A DNA stretch of 14,458 nt from an uncultured Polaromonas sp. (lineage in GTDB: Bacteria; Pseudomonadota; Gammaproteobacteria; Burkholderiales; Burkholderiaceae), in the NCBI GenBank assembly GCA_946479075.1, contig CAMLDT010000076.1, forward strand, positions 1 through 14,458, written 5' to 3'. The translations under genes were made by a program, and so were the position numbers. The notes beneath the pieces were generated by a model. That model ran no database searches, was not told the DNA's origin, and saw only the letters and a program-made list of their open reading frames with translations. This document shows positions 1 to 8,563 of the stretch, piece by piece. Every line of letters starts with the position of its first letter. The first letter of the stretch is position 1.

Positions 1-653
1 CCGTGGCGCAGATGCAGGCCACGTTTCTGGACAACTGGCTCAAGGTCACAGGCAAGGTGGTGCACGGGGATGCGTACTTCCCGGCGATCGCTGCAAGTGG
101 TACGCAGCGCGCCCAGATGTTCTCGAGTTCGCCGTCCAGCGGCAGCGAGAGCATGCAGCTCATGTACCACATGGCCGTCACCGCAGCCGAGCGCAGCCTG
201 GACCTGTCGGTCGCCTACTTCGTGCCCGACGACCTCACGCGGCAGTTGATGCTCGATGCCTTGAAGCGCGGCGTGCGCGTGCGCCTCATCACGCCCGGCC
301 CGCACACCGACACCGAGACCGTCAAGGCCGCTTCGCGTGCCACCTGGGGTCCGCTGCTGGAGGCCGGGGCCGAAATCTACGAGTACCAGCCCACCATGTA
401 CCACTGCAAGGTCATGATCATCGACAAACTGATGGTGTCGGTGGGTTCCACCAATTTCGACAACCGGTCGTTCCGCCTGAACGACGAAGCCAACCTCAAC
501 ATCTACGACCCGGTGTTCGCCACGCGGCAGGCCGAGGTCTTCGCGCAGGACCTGGCCCATGCGCGCCGCATCAGCCTGCAGGAGTGGCAGGACCGCCCGC
601 TGAAGGAAAAATTCAAGGAAAGGCTGGCGCTGCTGCTCGGCTCGCAGTTGTAA
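1..653 (+). CDS. Phospholipase D / cardiolipin synthase-type protein, C-terminal part (5' truncated)
   Basis: The reading frame is open to the left edge, so this is the 3' part of a longer gene; the GTG at 3 is probably an internal valine codon. Counting from that codon, about 216 residues are present. The second HKD catalytic motif of the phospholipase D superfamily is complete: H134-x-K136-x4-D141, then GSTNFDNRSF (148-157) and the downstream acidic LNDEANL. The first HKD motif must lie upstream of the window. The segment VAQMQATFLDNW resembles the linker before the second half of bacterial cardiolipin synthases. In that family the enzyme transfers a phosphatidyl group at the inner membrane to make cardiolipin from phosphatidylglycerol. 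The superfamily call is firm. The exact substrate is inferred, and another PLD-type phosphatidyltransferase is possible. No T-rich terminator follows the stop. Confidence 0.85.
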   Translation, partial: VAQMQATFLDNWLKVTGKVVHGDAYFPAIAASGTQRAQMFSSSPSSGSESMQLMYHMAVTAAERSLDLSVAYFVPDDLTRQLMLDALKRGVRVRLITPGPHTDTETVKAASRATWGPLLEAGAEIYEYQPTMYHCKVMIIDKLMVSVGSTNFDNRSFRLNDEANLNIYDPVFATRQAEVFAQDLAHARRISLQEWQDRPLKEKFKERLALLLGSQL

Positions 654-676
654 GCCGTCGTTGTAAGCCGTTCGTG

Positions 677-701
677 GTCAATGGCCTTGACTGCGGTCAA
701 G
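677..701. promoter_or_regulatory. Three alternating GTCAA/TTGAC half-sites between the PLD gene and the AAA+ gene
   Basis: GTCAA (677-681), TTGAC (687-691) and GTCAA (696-700) lie in alternating orientation with spacers of 5 and 4 bases. The second pair extends to CTTGAC-TGCG-GTCAAG (686-701), a perfect 6-bp inverted repeat. The sites could be overlapping operator half-sites or two mutually exclusive RNA hairpins. No T run follows, so an intrinsic terminator for the upstream gene is unlikely. The repeats are seen directly; the function is unknown. Confidence 0.4.
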
Positions 702-722
702 CGTGTTTCGGGCGCGGCGTCC

Positions 723-752
723 TATGATGCCTTTTCGACGCTGCGAAAAGGC
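723..752 (+). promoter_or_regulatory. Candidate -10 box plus 9-bp perfect palindrome ahead of the AAA+ gene
   Basis: TATGAT (723-728) matches the sigma70 -10 consensus at five of six bases, but no good -35 sits 16-18 bp upstream. It is followed directly by GCCTTTTCG (729-737), a 6-base loop, and CGAAAAGGC (744-752), a perfect inverted repeat ending 11 bases before the ATG at 764. If the -10 is real, the repeat would straddle the transcription start, a usual operator position. If transcription starts further upstream, the hairpin would cover AAGG, the best Shine-Dalgarno candidate. Either role is inference. Confidence 0.4.
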
Positions 753-763
753 GAGAAAGACGC

Positions 764-2404
764 ATGGAATTCGAAATCCCGGAATCCCTGGCCAACTTGC
801 TGCTGGGGACGATCAATGCCGAGTCGCCGCTGGCCCGGCGCCTGAGTGAGCATGGGCCGTCCCGCGGCAAGCGGGTGGTGCCGAGCCGGCTGTTTGATCC
901 GGGCACCCTGAACACGCTTTACAGCCTGTGCCGCGCCGCCAACGAACGTGAACTGATGTTCCAGATGCTGGCGCTGGACAACATCCACGCCGCCCCTGCC
1001 GCACGCAAGATTCCCAGCCTGGAACTGCTGATCCCCGGTTTGATTGCCTGGCTGTCGCGCGACAAAATCGACGGCTGGCTCTACAAACGCGGCAAGGATG
1101 GCGTGTTGCTGCCCTGGCTGGTGCATTCGATGCGCCACGTGCAACCGGCCGAGGGCTCGGCCTACGTCGTGATCGGCCTGCTGGCCAACACCGTGCAGGC
1201 GGCGGGGCGTGAGCCGGTCACCGATCCCCGGCTGCGCCGCACCGGCATGACCTACGGCATCAGCTTTTATGCCGACGACATCAAGAACCTGACCATTCCC
1301 GAACTGATGACCGGCGACGGCTTCTTCAAGGAGTGTGCCGAGTTCAAGGCCGAGTACGAGTCGCACGCCAGACGTTTCATGCAGCTGCAGCCAAAATTCG
1401 GCGCACAGTTCACCGTCTCCGGCTCGGCCTGGATGTCTGGCGGCGGCCCCCGGCCCCAGCTTGAGTGCACCCGCCTGCCGTCCTGCACCAGTGCCCGCTG
1501 CGTCAACGACGAAGAACTGCTGGAGCGCCAGTTCGACACCACGGCCGACGCCACTTTCTGGCGCGAAAAAGGCATCAGCGAAGGCTTCGAGCGCGTCCCG
1601 CTTCACTGCTATCTGCACCTGTTCCACCTGGACTGGCACCGCAACCTGTGGGTCCATGTGCAGAACGTGCAGGACTACCGCTACAAGCCCGAGCTGCGCG
1701 ACAAGCTGGTGCTGCCGCAGACGCACCGCGACCTGATCGACATCCTGACCGCCGACCGCAACTTCCTGATGGAAGACATCGTCGAAGGCAAGTCCGGCGG
1801 CACCACGATTTTGTGCAAGGGTGCGCCTGGCCTGGGCAAGACCCTGACGGCCGAGGTTTATGCCGAAGTGGTCGGCAAGCCGCTGTACCGCGTGCATTCG
1901 GGCCAGCTCGGCGTAACCGCCGGCTCGGTGGAGGCCAACCTGTCCACCATCCTGCGACGCGCCGCGCGCTGGGACTCGGTGCTGCTGCTCGACGAGGCCG
2001 ACGTCTACATCCGTCGCCGCGACAACGACCTTCAGCACAACGCCATCGTCGCCGAGTTTCTGCGCACGCTGGAATATTTCAACGGCCTGCTGTTCATGAC
2101 CACCAACCGCGTGGCGGACATTGACGACGCCATCCTGTCGCGCTGCATCGCCGTCATCCAGTTTGAAACGCCATCGCGCGAGCAGGCCATCCAGCTGTGG
2201 AAATCGCTGGCACGGCAGTTCCACGCCGAACTGCCGGACGAGCTGATCACGCGCTTGACGGCCACCTACGCAGCAGCCAGCGGACGCGACATCAAGGAAC
2301 TGCTCAAGCTGACGGCCAAGTTCTGCAAGGGCAAAAATCAGCCGCTCAGCGAGGAGGCGTTTGCGCAGTGCGCTGCCTTCCGCGCTATCGGCAAAGCACC
2401 CTGA
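764..2404 (+). CDS. AAA+ family ATPase with large uncharacterised N-terminal region
   Basis: The protein has 546 residues. Its C-terminal third is a complete AAA+ module: Walker A GAPGLGKT (353-360), Walker B LLLDEAD (407-413), sensor 1 TTN (446-448), a likely arginine finger at R460 in DDAILSRC, and a sensor-2-like GRDIKEL (507-513). The segment DLQHNAIVAEFLRTLEYF with GLLFMTTNRV resembles, from memory, AAA+ ATPases common in fungi (those with a DUF7025-type N-terminus) and scattered in bacteria. Residues 1-335 match nothing I recognise. They contain a cysteine cluster, C235, C241 and C246, that might bind a metal. No signal peptide or membrane segment is seen, so it is probably cytosolic. 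AAA+ modules use ATP to remodel or unfold macromolecules; the target here is unknown. ATG at 764 is the only convincing start. The alpha/beta hydrolase gene follows after 11 bp, suggesting co-transcription. Confidence 0.85.
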   Translation: MEFEIPESLANLLLGTINAESPLARRLSEHGPSRGKRVVPSRLFDPGTLNTLYSLCRAANERELMFQMLALDNIHAAPAARKIPSLELLIPGLIAWLSRDKIDGWLYKRGKDGVLLPWLVHSMRHVQPAEGSAYVVIGLLANTVQAAGREPVTDPRLRRTGMTYGISFYADDIKNLTIPELMTGDGFFKECAEFKAEYESHARRFMQLQPKFGAQFTVSGSAWMSGGGPRPQLECTRLPSCTSARCVNDEELLERQFDTTADATFWREKGISEGFERVPLHCYLHLFHLDWHRNLWVHVQNVQDYRYKPELRDKLVLPQTHRDLIDILTADRNFLMEDIVEGKSGGTTILCKGAPGLGKTLTAEVYAEVVGKPLYRVHSGQLGVTAGSVEANLSTILRRAARWDSVLLLDEADVYIRRRDNDLQHNAIVAEFLRTLEYFNGLLFMTTNRVADIDDAILSRCIAVIQFETPSREQAIQLWKSLARQFHAELPDELITRLTATYAAASGRDIKELLKLTAKFCKGKNQPLSEEAFAQCAAFRAIGKAP

Positions 2405-2415
2405 GATTGGCGGCG

Positions 2416-3126
2416 ATGTTGGACATGTCCCTCCTCGGTGGCGCCCTGCTGGGACGGCTGGCCTTCCGTCCCGGCGCCGCGTCTGGCAAGCCCGCCCTGC
2501 CCGCCGGTCGCCACAACCTGGGCATTGCCGACGAACGCGACGCCGTACTCATCGTCCCCGAAAACCTGCCCACCGACGCGCCGGTCGCCCTGCTGGTGAT
2601 GTTCCACGGCGCCGGCGGCAGCGCCGACAAGGTGCTGCCCTTCCTGATCGACCATGCCCGGCAACGCGGCTTTTTGCTGCTGCTGCCGCAATCCCAGTTC
2701 CCGACCTGGGACCTGGTCATCGGCGGCAATGGTCCCGACCTGGAGCGGCTGGAGCTGGCACTGGGCGAAGTGGCATCACGATTTTCCGTCGATCTCGCGC
2801 ACCTGGGTTTTGCCGGTTTTTCCGACGGCGGGAGCTACGCCCTCTCCATCGGCGTCACCAATGGCGATGTCGCCAGCCACGTGATGGTTTTTTCGGGGGG
2901 TTTCATGTCGGTGTTCCAGCAAAACGGTGCGCCGCGCATCTTCATCGCGCATGGGCTGGAAGACGAGCAGTTGCCGATAGAAACCAGCGCCCGACCGCAT
3001 GTGGCCAGACTCAAGGCGGCGGGTTATGAGGTGACGGCGCTGGAGTTCAGGGGTCCGCACCGGATCGAGCCGCCAGTGGTAGCTCTGGCGATGGACTTCT
3101 TTCTGGGTCCGCCGGTGCACAAATGA
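2416..3126 (+). CDS. Alpha/beta hydrolase of the phospholipase/carboxylesterase (PHB-depolymerase-like) type
   Basis: Starting at ATG 2416 the protein has 236 residues. The frame extends upstream to a GTG at 2197, but that extension lies inside the AAA+ gene and reads like out-of-frame sequence. A start at ATG 2425 is also possible; neither has a strong Shine-Dalgarno. Fold marks are an oxyanion-type HGAGG (64-68), the nucleophile elbow GFSDG with S136, the acid D183 in HGLEDEQLP, and H215 in GPHR. Together these make a plausible Ser-Asp-His triad. It should be a serine esterase or acyl hydrolase acting on an ester; the substrate is unknown. No clear signal peptide is present, so a cytosolic location is likely. 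It lies 11 bp behind the AAA+ ATPase gene and is probably in the same transcript. Its stop codon sits inside the U-tract of the opposing tmRNA terminator. Confidence 0.8.
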   Translation: MLDMSLLGGALLGRLAFRPGAASGKPALPAGRHNLGIADERDAVLIVPENLPTDAPVALLVMFHGAGGSADKVLPFLIDHARQRGFLLLLPQSQFPTWDLVIGGNGPDLERLELALGEVASRFSVDLAHLGFAGFSDGGSYALSIGVTNGDVASHVMVFSGGFMSVFQQNGAPRIFIAHGLEDEQLPIETSARPHVARLKAAGYEVTALEFRGPHRIEPPVVALAMDFFLGPPVHK

Positions 3127-3160
3127 CAAAACCGCCGCCATGAGGGTTCATGGGCGGCGG
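3121..3160 (-). terminator. Rho-independent terminator of ssrA
   Basis: On the minus strand a GC-rich hairpin (arms 3148-3160 and 3132-3143, loop 3144-3147, one bulged base) is followed by TTTTGTCATTT (3131-3121). This is a standard intrinsic terminator just past the CCA end of tmRNA. On the plus strand no T run follows the stem, so it should work poorly for the hydrolase gene. Confidence 0.85.
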
Positions 3161-3170
3161 CCGTCTTGTA

Positions 3171-3557
3171 TGGTGGAGCTGGGGGGATTTGAACCCCCGT
3201 CCGCAAGCCTTGTTCGGGCAGATCTACATGTTTAGCGGTCTGATTTGAGTCTCGCCACCTGGGTCGCGCAGTCGCACGCTACACAGGACGCCAGCACCCT
3301 ATTTTCTTGCCCCGGGTTAAGGTACCCAGCCCGGAGCCAGCCGATGAAATTATCTTTACAGCCGGGAGCATTTAACTTGCGCTAAACACCCCTTGCCCAG
3401 CCCATCGGCCTGCTGTTGTAAAGCTCACTGGCAATTAAGCAGCGAGTGCGAAACGTTCGTCGTTTGCAGTTAGTTTGTTTGAATCAGTTTTACGAGCACA
3501 CTCAGCTCGACATGCACCACACCGCGTCCGAACCCACGTCGAAACCAATGCAGCCCC
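3171..3557 (-). ncRNA. ssrA: Transfer-messenger RNA (tmRNA)
   Basis: About 387 nt, one-piece form. The 5' end GGGGCTG pairs with CAGCTCC before the encoded 3' ACCA to form the tRNA-like acceptor stem. The 5' part contains the conserved GGTTTCGACGTGG, and the 3' part contains a T-arm with loop TTCAAAT. An internal reading frame encodes the tag ANDERFALAA. tmRNA with SmpB enters stalled ribosomes, is charged with alanine, and switches translation to its own frame so that the product is tagged for proteolysis and the ribosome is freed. It lies 12 bases downstream of gph on the same strand, with a probable promoter of its own and a terminator. The ends are set by the acceptor pairing and are probably exact to within a base or two. 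Confidence 0.96.
3435..3467 (-). other. tmRNA proteolysis tag reading frame (ANDERFALAA)
   Basis: Ten codons from the resume codon GCA (3467-3465) followed by TAA (3437-3435) read A-N-D-E-R-F-A-L-A-A. The C-terminal LAA is the ClpXP/ClpAP recognition end found in most bacterial tags. The form ANDERFALAA is, from memory, typical of Burkholderiales. Confidence 0.95.
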
Positions 3558-3566
3558 AAGCCAGCT

Positions 3567-3593
3567 AGTTTAAGCCAAACGCAGCAAATTCAA
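3567..3593 (-). promoter_or_regulatory. Probable ssrA promoter inside the 3' end of gph
   Basis: On the minus strand TTGAAT (3593-3588) and TAAACT (3572-3567) are 15 bp apart. The mature tmRNA 5' end (3557) is 10 bases beyond the -10 box. The -10 box overlaps the gph stop codon TAA (3572-3570). RNase P makes the mature 5' end, so the true start may lie slightly upstream. The spacer is shorter than the ideal 17, which limits confidence. Confidence 0.45.
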
Positions 3594-4235
3594 GAGCGCG
3601 GCCGGCGAAACAATGGTGGCATCGGCTTTCCAGTGCTGCGTATCGGCCAGCGCCCCCAGATAACCATAGGCCGCAGCGACTGTCTGCATACCGGCGGCGC
3701 GGCCGGCCACGATGTCGCGTTCGTCGTCACCGACGTACAGGCAGCGACCCGGCTCCACATTGAGCTGACGGGCCGCCTCCAGAAGAGGGGCTGGATGGGG
3801 CTTCGCGTAAGGCGTGGTATCCCCGCTGACGATGGTTTGCGCCGTTCCAAACAAGGGCATCTGGCGGGTCAGCGGCAAGGTAAAACGCTGTGACTTGTTG
3901 GTCACCACACCCCATTTGAGCCCTGCTCCGCTGATTTGTGCGATCAACCCGTCCACCCCATTGAAGGCATAGGTGCGTTCCGTCATGCAGGCTTCGTAGT
4001 TGAGGAAAAACTCTTCCTTCAGGACAGCGAAATCAGCGTCGTCGGGCGTGAGGCCAAAAGCCACACCGAGCATGCCCCGAGCCCCGGCTCCCGCCATGGG
4101 TCGGTAGTCCGCCAGCGGCAGGGACGACATGCCGCGGTCGGTTCGCATTTTGTCAGCAGCGGCGCCAAGGTCGGGCGCGCTGTCGATCAGCGTGCCGTCC
4201 AGGTCAAACAACACGGCCTCAATGGGGTGAAACAT
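3570..4235 (-). CDS. gph: Phosphoglycolate phosphatase (HAD superfamily)
   Basis: The protein has 221 residues, the usual length for Gph. HAD motifs appear in order: motif I DLDGTL with nucleophile D11 and general acid/base D13, motif II VTN (T112), motif III K145 in AKPHP, and motif IV VGDDERD (168-174) binding Mg2+. A helical cap domain lies between motifs I and II (about 17-85), the arrangement of Gph-type phosphatases. It hydrolyses 2-phosphoglycolate, formed from oxidative DNA-break ends or by Rubisco oxygenation, to glycolate. The start ATG (4235) is one base after the ubiG stop TGA, and AGAAGG inside the ubiG end gives a Shine-Dalgarno, so translation is probably coupled. HAD substrate calls are less sure than the family; MupP-like or other sugar phosphatases are alternatives, though the ubiG-gph pairing is common in proteobacteria and supports Gph. 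Confidence 0.9.
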   Translation of the reverse strand: MFHPIEAVLFDLDGTLIDSAPDLGAAADKMRTDRGMSSLPLADYRPMAGAGARGMLGVAFGLTPDDADFAVLKEEFFLNYEACMTERTYAFNGVDGLIAQISGAGLKWGVVTNKSQRFTLPLTRQMPLFGTAQTIVSGDTTPYAKPHPAPLLEAARQLNVEPGRCLYVGDDERDIVAGRAAGMQTVAAAYGYLGALADTQHWKADATIVSPAALLNLLRLA

Positions 4236-4236
4236 G

Positions 4237-4947
4237 TCAGAAAGCCTTCTGCGTTGCCAGCAGGTAGTTCACGCTGGTGTCGGCGCTGAGCCAGTAATGC
4301 TGGCTCAGGGGGTTGTACTCCATGCCGCGCGTGTGCTGCAGACTCAGTCCCGCACTGCGGCAATAAGCGGCCAGTTCGCTGGGCTTGATGAACTTGGCGT
4401 ATTCGTGGGTGCCGCGCGGCAGAAGGTTCAGCACATACTCGGCGCCGACGATGGCAAAAACAAAGGCTTTGGCGTTGCGGTTGATGGTGGAAAAAAACAC
4501 ATGGCCACCCGGTTTGACCAGGGTGGCGCAGGCGCGCACCACGGACGAGGGGTCGGGCACATGTTCGAGCATTTCCATGCATGTCACTACATCGAAACCC
4601 GCCGGTTGTTCGTCCGCCAGCGCCTCGGCACTGATTTCCCGGTACGCCACGCCTTGGGTTCCTGCTTCGAGCGCATGAAGTTGCGCAACTTTCAGGGCTT
4701 TGCCCGCCAGATCGATGCCCAGGACTTCCGCACCACGACGCGCCATGGCGTCGGCAAGGATCCCGCCACCGCAACCGATATCCAGAACACGTTTGCCTTT
4801 CAGTGGCACCAGACTTTCAATCCAGCCCAGACGCAGGGGATTGATCTGGTGCAGTGGGCGAAATTCGCTTTCGGTGTCCCACCAGCGGTGCGCGAGATCG
4901 GAAAATTTGGCCAGTTCGGTGGGGTCTGCGTTTTCAGTGCTGTGCAT
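4237..4947 (-). CDS. ubiG: Ubiquinone biosynthesis O-methyltransferase UbiG
   Basis: The protein has 236 residues, normal for UbiG. The N-terminus (ELAKFSDLAHRWWDTESEF, then PLHQINPLRL) is characteristic. SAM-binding motif I is VLDIGCGGG (54-62), the acidic end of strand 2 is D79 in GIDL, and MEMLEHVPDP (124-133), NRNAKAF (156-162) and GTHEYAKFIKP (179-189) are UbiG signatures. It performs both O-methylations of the ubiquinone ring at the cytosolic face of the inner membrane. It is the first gene after the ompA terminator and leads into gph. No Shine-Dalgarno precedes the ATG, and a GATAAT box lies only six bases upstream, so the mRNA could be leaderless. Confidence 0.96.
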   Translation of the reverse strand: MHSTENADPTELAKFSDLAHRWWDTESEFRPLHQINPLRLGWIESLVPLKGKRVLDIGCGGGILADAMARRGAEVLGIDLAGKALKVAQLHALEAGTQGVAYREISAEALADEQPAGFDVVTCMEMLEHVPDPSSVVRACATLVKPGGHVFFSTINRNAKAFVFAIVGAEYVLNLLPRGTHEYAKFIKPSELAAYCRSAGLSLQHTRGMEYNPLSQHYWLSADTSVNYLLATQKAF

Positions 4948-4953
4948 GTTCTG

Positions 4954-4959
4954 ATTATC
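4954..4959 (-). promoter_or_regulatory. Candidate -10 box of ubiG
   Basis: On the minus strand GATAAT ends six bases before the ubiG ATG (4947), within the 22 bases between the ompA terminator and the gene. It matches the -10 consensus at five of six positions. No -35 match is seen because the terminator stem occupies that place. A start seven bases downstream would fall on the A of the ATG. Confidence 0.35.
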
Positions 4960-4969
4960 GCCCGAGCAT

Positions 4970-4999
4970 AAAAAAACCGCGCCGTAGCGCGGTTTTTTT
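4970..4999 (-). terminator. Perfect intrinsic terminator after ompA
   Basis: A 13-bp perfect inverted repeat (4970-4982 and 4987-4999) with loop CGTA. The stem core is CCGCGC/GCGCGG flanked by A7 and T7. It can act on both strands by sequence, but the gene it serves is ompA on the minus strand, which ends 17 bases before it. It separates ompA from ubiG. Confidence 0.93.
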
Positions 5000-5016
5000 G
5001 GGCAATCCTGAAAGGA

Positions 5017-5652
5017 TTACTTGTTGGCGCGAGTGCCAACGACTTCGATTTCCACGCGACGGTTTTTCGCGCGGCCTTCGCTGGTCTTGTTGTCAGCGAC
5101 TGGCTGCTTCTCACCCTTGCCTTCGGTGTAAACGCGGTTTTTCTCAACGCCTTTGGACACCAGGTAAGCCTTGACAGCTTCGGAGCGGCGGACCGACAAC
5201 TTCTGGTTGTAGGAATCGCTACCCACGGCGTCAGTGTGGCCGACGGCGATGATGACTTCAAGGTTGATGTCCTTGATCTTGCTCACCAGGTCGTCAAGCT
5301 TTGCCTTGCCTTCTGGCTTCAGCACAGACTTGTCAAAGTCGAAGAACGCGTCAGCGGCGTAAGTGACTTTGGTAGCAGCAGGAGGAGGGGGAGGAGTAAC
5401 AGGTTTTGCGGCAGGAGCAGGTGCAGCCGCTGCAGGCATTGCAGCAGGTGCTGCAGGAACGATTGCGCCGTCGCAGCCAGGAGCGGCGGTGGCGGGGGTC
5501 CAGAACCCATCGCGCCAGCACAGTTCGTTGGTGCCGTTTTTCCAGACCAGCTCGTTCGTGCCGTTTTTCCAGTTATCAATTGTTTGTGCACCAGCGGCGG
5601 TTGCAAGCGCTGCGGAAGCAAACAACATTGCCACTTTGTTGAGTTTCTTCAT
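5017..5652 (-). CDS. ompA: OmpA-family peptidoglycan-binding outer-membrane protein
   Basis: The protein has 211 residues. A Sec signal peptide (K2, K3, hydrophobic 8-20, cleavage near AGA22/Q23) is followed by a short Trp-rich region with a tandem WKNGTNEL motif (28-35, 37-44) and WRDGFW (46-51). Two cysteines, C45 and C60, could pair in the periplasm. A Pro/Ala-rich linker (66-93, with five prolines in a row) leads to the C-terminal OmpA domain (about 100-206). D141 in GHTD and R156 in LSVRR match the diaminopimelate-binding D271 and R286 of E. coli OmpA. There is no eight-stranded barrel, so it is shorter than enteric OmpA (about 325 residues after processing). It probably tethers the outer membrane to peptidoglycan. 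A strong Shine-Dalgarno AGGAGAA sits just before the ATG. The gene symbol is used in the family sense only. Confidence 0.88.
   Translation of the reverse strand: MKKLNKVAMLFASAALATAAGAQTIDNWKNGTNELVWKNGTNELCWRDGFWTPATAAPGCDGAIVPAAPAAMPAAAAPAPAAKPVTPPPPPAATKVTYAADAFFDFDKSVLKPEGKAKLDDLVSKIKDINLEVIIAVGHTDAVGSDSYNQKLSVRRSEAVKAYLVSKGVEKNRVYTEGKGEKQPVADNKTSEGRAKNRRVEIEVVGTRANK
5518..5571 (-). repeat. 27-bp tandem duplication inside ompA
   Basis: Two adjacent 27-bp units (5545-5571 and 5518-5544) encode WKNGTNELV and WKNGTNELC. Over the first 24 bases they differ at only two third-codon positions (ACG/ACC and GAG/GAA), which points to a fairly recent or homogenised duplication. Confidence 0.85.
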
Positions 5653-5703
5653 GGTTCTCCTCTAGAGAAAAGCCGCAGACTTGCTGCGATTGGATACACG
5701 CCG

Positions 5704-5720
5704 TGAGTGACCATCACTCA
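5704..5720 (-). repeat. 7-bp perfect palindrome in the ompA leader
   Basis: TGAGTGA-CCA-TCACTCA lies just downstream of the predicted ompA transcription start, near the 5' end of an untranslated leader of about 75 nt. It could be an operator or a 5' stabilising hairpin as known for E. coli ompA mRNA. The palindrome is seen; the role is inferred. Confidence 0.5.
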
Positions 5721-5733
5721 AAGCGTTACAGTT

Positions 5734-5761
5734 ATTGTGCCATAGCTCATTGACCGTTCAA
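5734..5761 (-). promoter_or_regulatory. Probable sigma70 promoter of ompA
   Basis: On the minus strand TTGAAC (5761-5756) and CACAAT (5739-5734) are separated by 16 bp, each matching the consensus at four of six bases. Predicted start near 5727, leaving a leader of about 75 nt to the ATG at 5652. Confidence 0.55.
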
Positions 5762-5908
5762 GCGCGCTATCGGCTTCGTCTGACACAGAATGAAGATTCT
5801 TTGTTTTCTGTTGCTGGAGTGCCACACCGCGGCTGCCCTAAACTCAAGCCTTAAAATCAACGGGTTTCGCTCGCCGAGTGCACCGCCAAATCCTTTTCAG
5901 GCCTCTCC

Positions 5909-8559
<2,651 letters not shown>

Positions 8560-8563
<4 letters not shown>

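Larger units (their letters stand above)
5653..5908. promoter_or_regulatory. Divergent intergenic control region between ompA and gyrA
   Basis: These 256 bases hold both promoters and no gene that I can support. On the ompA side are a promoter (5734-5761), a leader with a 7-bp palindrome (5704-5720) and the Shine-Dalgarno. On the gyrA side the only candidate is TAAAAT (5852-5857, five of six to the -10 consensus) without a convincing -35. The gyrA Shine-Dalgarno is weak (CAGG at 5898-5901). A small inverted repeat AGAAT-GAAG-ATTCT (5787-5800) lies between the two promoter regions. Confidence 0.6.

Noticed and set aside
722..2224. A 500-codon open frame antisense to the AAA+ gene.
   Set aside because: The plus-strand frame has all AAA+ motifs in order; the antisense product shows none.
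2197..2415. GTG-initiated extension of the hydrolase into the AAA+ gene.
   Set aside because: The extra 73 residues read as an out-of-frame copy of the ATPase gene (Arg/Gln-rich); the hydrolase fold begins after ATG 2416.
5852..5857. TAAAAT as a firm gyrA promoter.
   Set aside because: There is no -35 element at 16-18 bp, so it is mentioned only as a candidate within the intergenic entry.
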